Positions 25,040 through 36,789 of a stretch of 64,000 nt of DNA are shown piece by piece. The position numbers were made by a program, and so were the translations under genes. The stretch's first letter is position 1. Each line of letters starts with the position of its first letter. The DNA comes from Opisthorchis felineus. Lineage: Eukaryota; Platyhelminthes; Trematoda; Opisthorchiida; Opisthorchiidae. Below the pieces are notes generated by a model, which was not told the origin of the DNA, did not search any database, and worked only from the letters and a program-made list of their open reading frames with translations. The stretch covers positions 557,356 to 621,355 of the forward strand of contig SJOL01007187.1 in the NCBI GenBank assembly GCA_004794785.1, read 5' to 3'.

Positions 25040-25780
25040 GTTTCAGTTCTTGTAATCCTCTGCCTATTGGTGGCTGACAGAGTTATGCAATTTTCCTCCG
25101 ATCAGTACGGTTGCTGTTCCCTCAGGGACGAAACGCTGCATTCTACAGTGGACCGCAAATACGCCCATCCACAGAAGCAGGGACTCGTATTCTCTCGTTT
25201 CAGCCGATGACCGGTCATGGGAACGGGCCCTGGCGTGACAACTCGACGTCACTAACCTGGAATCGAGCGAATCGGCTTGAAGCCATTTTTCCCAATGTTT
25301 CACCTCCAAACTTTGTTGTAAAGCAGCTTGTACCCATTCGGCTACGAGCATGCTGGTCGGGACGAATAAGGGTAGTGTGAGGAGATTCAGCAGTTTTCAG
25401 TTCGTCCTGTAAGTGAAGCCAATCTATGCCGGCGGGAGGGGATTTCCAGCCCAGAGGGGTTGTGTTTGATGTCTCGTGTCCAGTTCAGCGAAGCGCTCCA
25501 CAGTTCTTATAAGAATTTCAGCGATTAGTTTACGAAAGCTTAAATAAGGCCCTAAATATGCTGTGTCTCTTCTTGGTTGTATTACTTGTGTATTTTTGAT
25601 AAATTATCCCAGGCACAGACATTCCTGGTTGTGACGTACCGACTGACAGGACGTAATGAACCACTACATAGTTTTAACAAATATTGCAAAGCTAGGTGAT
25701 TTCCTATGGTTGCAGGTGATTGCGGGCTTTGTAGAATTCACACTCATCACTCTCATTTGGACAGTCCTTCCCCTATCCCG
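25040..25780. other. Stretch without a recognisable gene
   Basis: Nothing recognisable. Confidence 0.4.
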
Positions 25781-25785
25781 ACGCA

Positions 25786-25969
25786 ATTGTTCTGGTGAGT
25801 CCACGAGGGAAGCATTGGACTTGAGTGCCGCTCTCACTGGAGTTCCAATGTCGGATGTTCTGATTTCAAACCCCGGCACGACCAAAGGCATGTACTGGTG
25901 ATGAGCCCTATTAAGAACGAAACCCGAATTCGGTGCTTCGCCTCGCTGGTGTGGACTCACCAGAATAAT
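25786..25969. repeat. Short element with 19-bp terminal inverted repeats
   Basis: The left end, 25786-25804, reads ATTGTTCTGGTGAGTCCAC. The right end, 25951-25969, is its reverse complement with one mismatch. The total length is 184 bp, with no coding capacity. This is the size and shape of a MITE. An internal TTTCAAACCCCGG could be a degenerate B box, so a SINE-like origin is an alternative. I see no convincing target-site duplication. Confidence 0.6.
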
Positions 25970-25974
25970 GGCGC

Positions 25975-27695
25975 CAGGACAGGAAAAGGACGGTTCAAAC
26001 GAGCGTGATGTGAGTGAGATTTCCTACAATTCAGCAATTACAAAACGTACTGAACCCTAAAACAACCGCGGCAGTTGCCGTCAAATTTTGAATTAAAGCA
26101 CAGCACACTTTCTCTCGAGAAAACTCCAACTGGTGATTCCAAGTTTTCTCAAAGGCAGAGGTGTTCCTTCTTGTTAAGCTGGCCAACTGTTTAATCCGGT
26201 GTCCCAAGCAGATTCCACCATCGATCGGATGGGTGCTTCCGTTTCGACTGAGGCGAATCTTCAAGATACTTCATACTCCCACATAACCACGAATGATGCA
26301 AACTAACGCAATACCATATCACACTGCATAATGGTTGTCAGACCCTGTCATCTAAGTCAACGCGAACTGGTGGATTTCGGATCTCATCGAACTGAATTAA
26401 CAAACGTCAAACAGGACAGTTTATCATTTATCAATTTGTCATATACCACAACGGAAACAGTGACTATTATTGAAAAACTCGATCACTATTAGGTTACCGT
26501 GTGATATCTCACCCAGTTCTTTCGCTTTTGGCCTTCTGCCAAAATTTCAGCTAAGTGTATTTCGCCAAGCTATGGTGTGTGTACGCAACAGCAGATTTTC
26601 CGCTAAGTCCAGTCACGTTCAGTCAAGAAGCCTTCACTGATGTGGGGGTTTAAAATATTAGCCAGTCGGTTTGAAGTGATGGTCCGTCAGTAAAATTTGG
26701 TCTAAGGCATAGGGTAGTCCCATTGTAAGATTTTCTTTTGGAGGTGAGCAGCCATTTTGGGGTCCAGAATGTACATATTCTCTCGGTTCCGGGATGGTGT
26801 TTTCTCGAACAAAGTTTGTAGTGGGGAAAAAACTTATCTCCAGAATTGCTTACTCGATGAAGCTACTTTTTAAGAGATTTTCTCGAGTACTAAGTGCTGT
26901 ATTTTCAAAACCATTGCACGCATGCACAGGAAAATTCCTAAATCCTAGTTTCACCACGACACTGATTTGTGGTTATTCTTGAGTTCAGAAGAAACCGGTC
27001 TATACCAGACAAATTTGGACTTCGGAGAAGGGGCCTTCTTCAATACTGCCTGCACCTCGGTGCACCAATCTCTGGTATTAGAACTCTTCTTACGTGACTA
27101 TGCTGATTTCCCGAGCCTTGCAGTTTGTGCTGACCGGACCCTAGTTACCGCATTGAATTGGTTCGTTCTCACGCATTTACATGAAAGATCTTACATACCC
27201 ACAAGCATAATATGTATTGGTGAGTGATGTCACTACTGTACGGCTCGGTGGGCCGTTCTGATTCCCGAAACTAGGCTAGTTGCGGGTCCGTGCTCTATAT
27301 TATTTTATTAGCGCATCATGCCACTTTGAGACCAATGGAAATATGGAAGACTGAATGTGTTTCATTTTTGAACTGATACTTACGGAGTGATTCCAGCGTA
27401 AAATGTCAGTAGGTTACGTAACCACCACACTGACCGCAATTGATCACACTACTAGGATGACACCATGGGTTATCAGATAGGGTTCACACGAGGAAAACAT
27501 CGTTGACCGAAGAAGTCTGCAGTATTCGCACTAAGTTGCCATGCGATGCGTTTTGGGATTCTCTGAATCTGCACAATGACGGTTGTTGCCACACTGAGAA
27601 CAACATGTACGCAAGTAAGCAAGTGCAGAAAAGAAATTCAGTCTGGCGGCCTTTCATCATGCTTCGTAGGTGCCATGTATAAACTCCGTGTAAAA
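25975..27695. other. Stretch without a recognisable gene
   Basis: No recognised family. An 86-codon frame at 26967-27227 ends at a donor-like GGTGAGTGA near 27218, but its translation has no motif I know. Confidence 0.35.
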
Positions 27696-27700
27696 TGAGT

Positions 27701-27852
27701 GGTTGTTCAGCTGTAACACCCTGGCTTCCATACCACCCGAAGTAATCACGAGGGCTCAGATACTTTCAGGTTGCCCAAGCCTAGACGGGAGCAACCGGGA
27801 TTCCAGGGTTGAGTTCGAACCTCGGGCCCTCCGGTCAGTCAGTTCACGCCAT
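27701..27852 (-). repeat. tRNA-derived SINE, copy 3 (head-truncated)
   Basis: On the minus strand this matches the SINEs at 44.7 and 54.3 kb. It shares GGTTCGAAC-type B-box sequence near 27815-27825, GTCTAGGCTTGGGCAACCTG, the segment around CGAGGGCT (reverse), and the tail ACAGCTGAAC. The head with the A box is missing or diverged beyond 27852, so this copy is 5' truncated. Confidence 0.8.
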
Positions 27853-27854
27853 AA

Positions 27855-28375
27855 AACGAAACTTGCCGTTGATATGTTTTATAACGAATCCCAGATGCTT
27901 TGTGGGAGTTTTCGGCGATGTGCCAAATACACTTTGTGTTGCAGACCACGGTCCGGTCGCGTACTACTGCCCTATATGCCTGGGTGTGCTGCAGGGAAGT
28001 CAAAAATGCATCTACTACCAGTGTAACGGCGGATACTACTGATGAGGCGTGCGAGTAGTATGTGGTTTTCTCGTAACTCCGCCTCGTGTCTAATGGAGGG
28101 TGGGGTTTATTACGGAACTTGTGGAACTGATTTGCAGCGTTCGTTTACAATTGCGTGGTAGTCAATGAATATCCACGAAGGTTCAAGAAGACGCGTGAGA
28201 ATGTTCAGTTTTTAAAAACAAGATGCATATGAGAGGTTTACTTTCCTGTCCAATAGTTGGTACCTGTTTAGTTGCTGTTTGGTTGTAAATAGCTCCGCGG
28301 CGGAGGGCTTTAACCCTTTCACCAGGACGGGCTTTCCATTAATAGGTGGGTCAAAGTTGCCCATCATTGGTTTGC
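27855..28375. other. Stretch without a recognisable gene
   Basis: Nothing recognisable. Confidence 0.4.
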
Positions 28376-28379
28376 TTAT

Positions 28380-28720
28380 TACCCTAATACATGTTCATGG
28401 ATGTAGCATGGTGGAAGGACTTGTTTGCCAACCCAAAAGCTGTGATTAGAATTATCATTAGCTGTGAGTCGCTAATTTGTGGCATATATCCAGCTAGATC
28501 TCTGCCTTAGTTAGGGCAAGTGGTTTATCCAGGTCATCGAATTTTCCTTGTTTCAAATTTGCTTGAATTGTTCCACCGTAAATCCCTGTAGAAATGTGCG
28601 AATATCTGCCTGTGAACAATTGAAGTGAAGTTGTGCGCTTCAAGCGAACAAGAGCTTGTGTCAAGGTTGTAGGTATTCTCAAGTTCTCTCAGTCTTCTTT
28701 GCACTACATCTAGTTGATTG
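28380..28720 (+). repeat. Dispersed repeat, uninterrupted relative of the Merlin host repeat
   Basis: This segment aligns in order with 61195-61427 joined to 62606-62700. Shared blocks are GGTGGAA, CTTGTTTG then AACCCAAAAGC, TAGCTGTGAG, and ATATCTGCCTGTGAAC with TTGAAGT. Then, without interruption, come AGTTGTGCGCTTCAAGC and TCTCAGT. It lacks the 1.16-kb transposon and therefore acts as an empty-site reference. The class of the repeat is unknown. Confidence 0.6.
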
Positions 28721-28724
28721 AATG

Positions 28725-29035
28725 AGAAAAACGCAAAAATTACTGCCAACGTGCCTTTAAAAAATTGGGATATTGTCTAGCATATATCATGATTATGTCA
28801 TGATCATCGTTATATTTGTACTAACATAAAGATGACTGTGGCTCATTGGTCAAGCTGCATTGAGCTTCTTACTCGAGTTAGTGATTGCTTTGCACGTACT
28901 CGTTTGACTATACCTTGTCGAACCTGTTACATGACCTCAGCTGATCTGATAATGCACGCAAGCTACGTAGGTCGGCTAAGTGAGGGGTGGCTGACGTACT
29001 CGGAGAGAAATATGTATGCACAAGCCGCAATTGGA
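28725..29035. other. Stretch without a recognisable gene
   Basis: Nothing recognisable. Confidence 0.4.
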
Positions 29036-29039
29036 TCTA

Positions 29040-29560
29040 ATTTGGTGCCAATATAACCAAAATTTCGGCACTGTGCACGGCCAACTTTGCTCCGATCTCT
29101 AACTCGTCGGTATTTGCGTCGGCCGCTCCAGCAAGACGAACTATTCAGGGCCAATGAAGTTACCTGATGACGTGGAAAACCGGCCAGAGCCAACAAGACC
29201 GTGTTATGACAACCCATCACCGCAGCCGATTCGAGCAACCGGTCCCATTCAAGTAGCCGAAAAAGGTCGAAAAATTTGCATCTGCGATTTTGGTCACACA
29301 TCCAGAACCATGCGATTGGTCGCACCATGATTTGGCATTGTCGCGGCACGACGGCTACACAGCACCCTGGTGCCACACCGACAGGGGCAGTCGATACAGC
29401 CTACGTACAAGCTAAAGGCAGAATCCTGGCGCACGTTAATCCGCCAACTGGGGCGAACGGCATGTGTGTGTGCCGTGCAGTGTGCGCCTGACTCAAGTCT
29501 ATCTGACACTGAACACACGCACAACCTATACCAGGTTGCTATGACTACATCAGTGTAAAC
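29040..29560. other. Second GC-richer block
   Basis: Composition is visibly richer in G+C and CpG than the flanks. A 137-codon minus-strand frame (29376-28963) and overlapping plus-strand frames are present, but no protein family is recognised. It resembles the 21.95-22.7 kb block only in composition. Confidence 0.3.
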
Positions 29561-29564
29561 AACC

Positions 29565-29920
29565 AGCTACTACAAGGGTCTAATCATGTTATGACACGCA
29601 AAATGGATGAACTCGTCTTTCGGCAGCAGGCAACCTATCAGTTCATCGGATGAAACTTCTCCAGTTTGTTTTAGCAGACCGATGTCTGCTACTCTGCCGT
29701 CAGCCTCAAGCCGAAGGTTTTTTCGGTAATCGCATCTATGTGCCCGATTGGGTCGGTCTGGTGTCCATGAGAACTGTCCTACTGAGCGCGCATACTCAGA
29801 ATCCGTCAAAAGTCCCACTAGATATTCCTTGATATGACACTAATTATAAGGTTGATAAACTCTAGGACAGCATAAATTATAAAAAGTACTATACCAAAGC
29901 AATTACTTGGACATCTTGAA
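29565..29920. other. Stretch without a recognisable gene
   Basis: Nothing recognisable. Confidence 0.4.
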
Positions 29921-29924
29921 GAAC

Positions 29925-30045
29925 ATTGAGAGGGTTTTGTGTGTCACATTCAGTTGAGGAATATAATAAACGAAGGATTCGGTTGAGCTCTCCGTGAACA
30001 GAATCTTATTGGCCAATGACTATTCATCTCAGTGCTGAAACAAGC
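29925..30045 (-). repeat. Hammerhead-repeat module only, copy e
   Basis: In plus-strand reading, CACATTCAGTTGAGGAATAT, AATAAACGAAGGATTC and GGTTGAG match the module in reverse orientation. No ribozyme-like core is adjacent. Confidence 0.55.
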
Positions 30046-30049
30046 TGAG

Positions 30050-30460
30050 AGCTTGACATTTTACGGTTCCAAAGAAAAACGTTCAGAATTTCATAAACCT
30101 GAAATCAGTGCTGCTGTGTTTTTCTCTGATGGTGTAATCTCTCCAACAGGTAAACCACAGGAACTCGTTGAAGTAATACTAGCTGGAAAGCAAAAAGGAT
30201 ACGCAAATGATTGTGTGGAGTTCCTCGGACGAGTATCTTTTAATGGATGATAATACATAAAAGATACCCATAAAAGGAAACGAATCGCCCAACTCCCATG
30301 GGAGAGGACACTTCGCATCTAGGTATGGTCAAGGAACCTGGAAATCAAAGACGAGTCACCTACATTTTGGTTTCAAACAGCCAACACTCCCGCCAGTGCA
30401 ATTTTTACGTTTGTTGCATCCAGTGGGGTAAGGTTTATCCCCATAAAGGAAACTACTCAC
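30050..30460. other. Stretch without a recognisable gene
   Basis: A 72-codon plus frame at 30032-30250 reads smoothly but matches nothing I know. Confidence 0.35.
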
Positions 30461-30464
30461 ATGG

Positions 30465-30665
30465 TTGCTGAAAACTCTTCGACCTTGTGTGTTAGTTTCC
30501 TTCATGAAAATATACTGCGATATGTCGAATATCGTACCAACTGAAACATGAGGCGGCCTTTGTGCAACACATTCAGTTGAAGCATATCATAAACGAGAGA
30601 TTCAGTTGAGCCTCTGATGAAAACCAAATTGATTTGCAAATGAGTGTATTTGTCGAAATAAGGTT
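30465..30665 (-). repeat. Hammerhead-type repeat, copy f (core deleted)
   Basis: Read on the minus strand, the complete module is present: ACACTCATTTGCAAAT, CAACTGAATCTCTCG, TTCAACTGAATG, TTTCAGTTGGTACGATATTC. It is followed by GTCGAAGAGTTTTCAGCAAC, the block that normally lies just 3' of the ribozyme core. The CTGATGAG...GAAAC core itself is missing. Confidence 0.65.
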
Positions 30666-30669
30666 TATC

Positions 30670-33375
30670 TCATTTACTCCTCAGACTTGTCTCAGTCGTC
30701 CGTCTGGTTAGATAAACCGTTAAGATAGTGAATTTAGTTGCACGGAAACGTATTAGACAAATTGTGAAAAAGCTTAAGAGATTCTGGGGGATATATGGTA
30801 GATAGAATTCATCGCGATAGTTTTTTCCAACCAGAATTTCACACTGAAGAGTTAACGGTGGAGAACATTTCCAAAGTCCGTATATTGTTTTGGCAATGTG
30901 TATTGAAAATCGCGTGCATATGCACTCAGTGGAATTACCATTTCTTTTCGAAAACGTCCCTTAAAGTAATATCCAAAGGCGCTGACAGGCAATTTCGAAT
31001 CGATTGATATTACTGGCATCCGTTGATTCATTGTATCAGGATGACCAGATAGCCACCAAGTGCTGTTTCATCTGTTTAGTTTCCAGGCCGTTCAGAACAA
31101 AGTAGGCATGTGCGTAGTAGCTAAGACAGGTTATTTAAAAATGAAGGAAAATAAAAGTCCGCTGTTTGACAGTGAGTTGGCCAATAAATACTGGGAAAGT
31201 CCACCACTACGTCGATGGCATAATCACCTTCGCTCCAAAGGAACTCAGCCCTAACGAGATTCCAACAGGCCCCAGGCAAATCCACCTGAAAAATCAAGTT
31301 CACGCCTGAGTCAGCAAGCCAGAAGAAGTTCTCGAGTACATTCGAGGGTTTGAAACAAGCCAAACAGGTTTGATGTGTACCTATTCGAATCACCAGAGAA
31401 CAACTTCTAGCCCAATAGTTTTTTGAGCTCGAATAGAACTTGACAGCGTTAATGACAATGGAACTATCCAGTTAAGTGTTGTGAAGTGATATCACTTTAT
31501 TTTACCTTATTTTATTGTGGTGGACGAGTGCAAGGTGAATTCAGCCGACCTCCTAACAACGAACACGAATAAGCTGGACCACAATCTATACAAATAGCAG
31601 TTATTCTGACCCAAAACCTATGGAGAAATGACCACGCAAAAGTTTCTTTATATTACGTTCACTGGTATCAAAAATCCCAACGAAGGATAATGAGCAGGCG
31701 AAAACCTCTCAATGAATCTAATTGGGGGAAGTCATGAGTTTTGTCATTGCAGTAATGCCAAATAAGTAGTCACACGTGTAGAAAGAACATTTTCATGTTT
31801 TTGATTTATTTCGGAATATAGCAACCACAGACCATGGAGACTATGAGGATACCTTGAATACGAGGCGATGAATGCACCCACATCAATGATACTATTTTGC
31901 ACACTATAATGTAATGAAATGTATAATATTAGAATTAATAGGTTAGTTATGTCCTCAACTTGTTTTGGAAGGTAGGAATCGAAAAATTTTTTGGTACACA
32001 GGTGATCGTCAAAGGGTGATTAACAAGAATGGAGCCTTTTTCCACCCACGAGTTTCAACCTGCCTGTTCCCAACACCCAGTTTATCACGTTCACTGACCC
32101 AGCCACATCGACTTCAAAGAGCAGAAGCGTGCCATCGTCACCGCAGAACCGAAGGAAGGGTGACTTTCACTTTCAGATTACTGCTTCTTGCCTGAGCGAT
32201 AATAGGTTCCATTAGTGACAACGAGCGACCTGAGGCCACATAAAGCCTCCATTTGGACACGGTTACTTAACTTCCGTGTGAGTTTTTTTGTTTCTGTCCA
32301 CAATTATGTTGTCCATTGCCAGAAATACCACATTTTGATAAGCTGGCTTTAATTTTAGCCTCAGAGAATCTAGTGTTCTGTGAAATATATTTTGACCAAA
32401 TGTCCGACCTTGTTGGCTAACAGATAATCATTACCTACAAGGTATACTGTCTGGAGTGACTCCGTAGCATCTCTACCAAGATCATCGATGTGACAGCCAG
32501 AGGACCAGAAGTATGCTTCACCATCAACTGAATCTTCTTCAGAAAAGAAACAAGTAATTCCCTACTTCTGTTGACTGTTCTTCATCTACAGAACCCCTCT
32601 TTTCCATATTCTTTGACGCTGAATGCCTCCGTGGTCAGGCGATTTTGTCCCCCTGTTTCATGATACATTCCTGAAAGGCAACCTTGCCTTAGGTCAGCGG
32701 GTTTCAACCCGGCGGGATTCCTCTTGAGAAGAATTCTTAGTATCGAGGGGGGAATGGAAACCCTAGGTTTTGAGGACACTGTTCGCAGAACTAATGATTG
32801 TTGGTCAGATATGGCTGATATTTTAACCATTTATCCCCACTTCTCAACAGTTCTTTTTGGATATTTCGTTTGTGCTATCCAGTATCTACCAACATTTTAT
32901 TGATAGCGAATGGGCGCGTGTTGACAGTGCAAAACGTGTTTCATCCAGTGAAATTCTACACTAGTAAAAAGACAAAATGTGGTGAAGACAACCGGATACA
33001 CTTCGGATGCGTGTGAAAAGTCCCATTCCTGTTTCCTCTACCTTCGTGTTAGGCTTACGCCCTCGTATTCAGGAGTTCGAAATAAGCGGAACCGAACAAG
33101 CGAAAAAGTTTAAAAAAACTTGTCAATAATTAATAATGTCATCTTTGCCGCACGAAGAATGGAGCTGCAGAAATCATAACAAAGGGCCAAATCCTACGTG
33201 ATGCAGAAACCGATAGGGTTTCAGGGCTACAGTATGTTATCTTCATCGTATTTTATCAGCCACATCATGGCGCCATCCGCTTCCTTGAAAATGGATGACA
33301 GAATCTTGAATTTCGGTCTCTGATATGCACTCTGTGTCATAAGGCGACAAGGTTTGACATCCGTGTGTTTTCCAT
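30670..33375. other. Long stretch without a recognisable gene
   Basis: No family or repeat is recognised. Small reading frames such as 31060-31254 have no diagnostic motifs. Confidence 0.4.
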
Positions 33376-33379
33376 ATTT

Positions 33380-33960
33380 GTGCCAATTTGAGGTGGTTGG
33401 GACATGTGTTACGTGTGCCCAGCCACCCTCTACCGAAGAAAGCATCGTTTTCTGTTCCGAGCGATTTTTCGGCAAAAGGCTCGCCGAAAGGGACCGGGAA
33501 AATAAATCGACCACGGTCAAACTCAGTGCTGTGGGATCATCTTGCCTTCCTGGCTAGGGGTCACGTGATCCTGCTTGCCAGTGGTTAGATGCCCTGCGGT
33601 AAGTGGCACGCAACCGATCCCATTGGTGCTCACGCTATCACTACCTAGGCGGACTGCCTACCTGAAGTTGTTGTACGCTGGGCTTAGTCCGGGTGAGATT
33701 TGCACAGGAGGCCTCCCGCTGATGGAGCCATGCTCTGACAAGATGCTCAACTGTGTTTATTTTAATTCTGTGAAAAGGTGTATGCACCTTATCCTTGATC
33801 GTTTTCCTTAGGGACATCGAGCTTACTCCCACTAAGTTTCTATCTTTCCTTTTTCTTTCCACACTCTACTAAGGCTCTCTTCCCTCATGGCTGTATTGTA
33901 GTTAAGCACCAGTATGTATAACTAGTGTATTGCTGTTAGTAATTATGTATTTGTGCCAGC
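33380..33960 (+). pseudogene. RTE-like LINE copy 2: 3' end only
   Basis: This starts at LRWLGHVLRVPSHPLPKKA, the conserved phrase in the C-terminal tail of this family, and continues with SFSVPSDF. Its 3' untranslated region (33680-33950) aligns with that of copy 5 at 43280-43540. Shared blocks are GCTGGGCTTA, TGTGTTTA with TTTAATTCTGT, GCACCTTATCCTTG, TTCTTTCCAC and TTCCCTCATGGC. It is a 5'-truncated insertion, the usual result of incomplete target-primed reverse transcription. Confidence 0.8.
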
Positions 33961-33964
33961 GTAG

Positions 33965-34930
33965 CTCTACATGCGTGGAACGTGGTAGAACCAGGTGCGA
34001 AATAGCATGTGTCGAGCTATTCTAAGTACTGCCCGGCGAGTTCTGGAGATAGTTGGAGAACTCGCGTAAGTTCTTCCACAAAATGTCATTTCAATCGTCA
34101 AATTCCTGTTTTGTGTTTGGAATAATTACATAGAACGCTAGAAAATTGATAACTGTGAAAGATTTTTCTTTCTACTACTTGTAAGTACTTTCGTATTGGT
34201 TGGAAGACTTCCTTTTGATCAGCAAAACTTCAAAGGGGAAATGACTTAATGATATATTGAAATGGGTTCACGGTTCAAACCGGGAACACTAGGTGTTTTA
34301 TCCAGTGGGTTTGGTTTCATTGAGATACCCTAACTGATACACTTTCCCTTGGGTGACCAGATTGGTAAGCCGAGCTATTAGACGGCGATGTGATCAATAA
34401 ACTGCACGTGCTCGCCTTCCAAGCCCAGATTAATCTCTAAGGCACGTGTGTATATCCGCATTGCCAAACCGTCCAGTTAGTGAGAACGCCAGACTGCGAC
34501 TGGAATAGTCAGCCCCCATGTGAATATAAATTTGACCTCACATAAGCACACAAGCACACCATTTGTGGAAAGGTGCACATAGAGCGTCATGCACCTGTTG
34601 AAAGTTCGTGTAGGGTTCTGATCCATTATGAGGCTGTTGTTTGTGTCATCCATTTACGAAAAACTGTTTAGTATCGTGTAGCGCCATATTGCTCGAATTG
34701 CCAATCGATTTTTTGTGATGAGAGCCACAAGGACTGTTAGGCATGCTTGCTCAAGGCACACGGTGTTTTGCGCGTGCTCTGTTCGCTATGATGTCGACAG
34801 CAAACGTGTTTCTCGGCTGTCTTCCCTGTTTGCATCAGGAATCCATTCATAATCAGTTGACAATTACGATAAGCTCTTGCTTTCGGCCTGCGACAAACAC
34901 GTACACAAACATACACACGGACATACACCC
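33965..34930. other. Stretch without a recognisable gene
   Basis: Nothing recognisable apart from increasingly CA-rich sequence toward the assembly gap. Confidence 0.4.
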
Positions 34931-34931
34931 A

Positions 34932-35102
34932 NNNNNNNNNNNNNNNNNNNNNNNNNNNNNNNNNNNNNNNNNNNNNNNNNNNNNNNNNNNNNNNNNNNNN
35001 NNNNNNNNNNNNNNNNNNNNNNNNNNNNNNNNNNNNNNNNNNNNNNNNNNNNNNNNNNNNNNNNNNNNNNNNNNNNNNNNNNNNNNNNNNNNNNNNNNNN
35101 NN
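34932..35102. other. Assembly gap (171 N) in a microsatellite region
   Basis: Unknown bases are flanked by ACATACAC-type repeats on the left and ATATATATATGTACAT plus ACATACAT repeats on the right. The gap is probably an unresolved simple repeat, and its length may be only an estimate. Reading frames spanning it are meaningless. Confidence 0.95.
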
Positions 35103-35164
35103 ATATATATATGTACATTCGTACATACATAAAATACATACATACATGCATCACCAACTAACTT

Positions 35165-36580
35165 GAAAGTGAAGTAAAGGCACTCATGCACCGACTTTTT
35201 GGTGGAAGATGCACGCGTGCGTCTGTGGGGGCAGTGCGTACGTTGGGCGTCCCGATAACTGAGCGAGCGGCTCGGATTCCGAAAAGAGGTGCACGGTGTT
35301 GCGCGAAAGCGAGATTTCATCCTACCATACGTAGGCGTGTGAACGGAAGTTTACAACGTCCAGGACTACTTGGTCAATATTGGCGGTTTTCCAGTTTTGA
35401 ACTGCTTGCATATTGACGTGGTCTGGTGAAGACCTCGCACTAGAGATCCAGGAGGATATGTTTGTAGCAAGGATCACATAGCAAACGAGGAGTTTCTAAG
35501 GTCGACTTTAGCGGCAAAAAACGGCTACCCAGACCGCTTCATTGTGATTCACAGTAATTCAGAATAAGCTATACGGCGGTACGGAGAAGTAGAGTAGATT
35601 TCTGCCTCTACAGTTCAAGGGTGAACATCGGCTCTAGATCACGCTTATCCTGCTGCACAATTGCACACCACCGGATTATTTCTATTGTATAAGCAAGCAA
35701 GTAGTTCGTCCGTTCTATCTGCCTAGCATGCAGTCTCCCAGCTCAAGTGCAATTGCGGTGACAAATTCCCTGTCAGAACAGCTCGACTTCAATCATCTCG
35801 AGCTCCTGAAAATACCCCGAAATGGCTGATGCGGTCAGTGCCGCAGCTAAATTGCACGGGCCAGAGGTCAAACTGCAACTCAATCATCGATTGTATCACA
35901 TCATTGACCCCACGATTTGCTTCCAAGTCCTGCTATCAATTACCACATTAGGAGTTACCAATAAGCACTACATGAAAAAAAAGCCGTTAACCCATACCTT
36001 GTAGTTATCATGAGGATGGACATGTGATCGATTTTACCCAGCCGATAAATGCTTAACAACTGTCATTCTTTGTCTTACCATATAATTTTGCATGCTTTAC
36101 GTCCGTGATTAGACCTAGTCAAAGAAATGTTAACATATGGTGGCGTATGTCTTTTACCAACTCGACAAGATGGATAAAAGGGGCTTACTGTTTTAACATA
36201 ACCCCTTAGTACCTCGTAATTCCGCTTTGACGGACGATACAGGTGCTTTGGGGACACTTGAAAACTGGTTACGATACACGTTGAATATAAACCCCAGATG
36301 TTTTTAGTATAACCTTAGGATAGTTTATTGTGAATTCGAGTGAACTAGGTGTGGAATGGGGAGAAGTTCAATATACGCCAGCTTGGCCTCCGGCGCGCAC
36401 GTTTAGACAACTGACTCAATTGGTTTGTCGTCCCGCATTTCACGACAAACTGACGCAAGACTTATGCATGTTATTGATCTGTTGCGCGCTGCTCGTTGAT
36501 TGGTTACCATACCCCAACCCCTTTTTGAGATGACAGAATAACAGGTCGATTGTCCTGTTGACCCCAATATTAGCAGCTAC
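35165..36580. other. Stretch without a recognisable gene
   Basis: Nothing recognisable. Confidence 0.4.
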
Positions 36581-36584
36581 AACA

Positions 36585-36785
36585 TATTTCGAAATATTCG
36601 ACATATTACAGTATGCTTTCTTGGCCGAACACTGCTCATAAAGTTTCTGAATACTCTTCGAAATAAAGTTGAGGAAAGCTCGATGACTGAGGCTTCCTGA
36701 TGAGCCCCAAGAAGGGCGAAACCGCTGGTGCGCCGTCGAGGAATTTTCAGCAACCTTATGAATAGTATATATCGCCAAGAAAACA
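36585..36785 (+). repeat. Hammerhead-type repeat, copy g
   Basis: This has the best-preserved catalytic 5' half. CTGATGAG is at 36697-36704; the G starts a perfect GCCC/GGGC helix II (36704-36707 with 36714-36717) closed by CAAGAA, and GAAAC follows at 36718-36722. The expected GGTC has become GCTG, so the cleavage triplet is lost. Downstream, GTCGAGGAATTTTCAGCAAC is the usual 3' block. The end of the module (ATATTCGACATAT, CAGTATG) precedes it at about 36590-36630. Confidence 0.75.
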
Positions 36786-36789
36786 TTTT

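Noticed and set aside
28963..29376. A 137-codon minus-strand frame as a gene
   Set aside because: It lies in a GC-richer block where stop codons are rarer; the translation has no recognisable family.
34737..35320. Reading frames running through the 34932-35102 gap
   Set aside because: They consist largely of unknown bases and simple repeats and cannot be interpreted.
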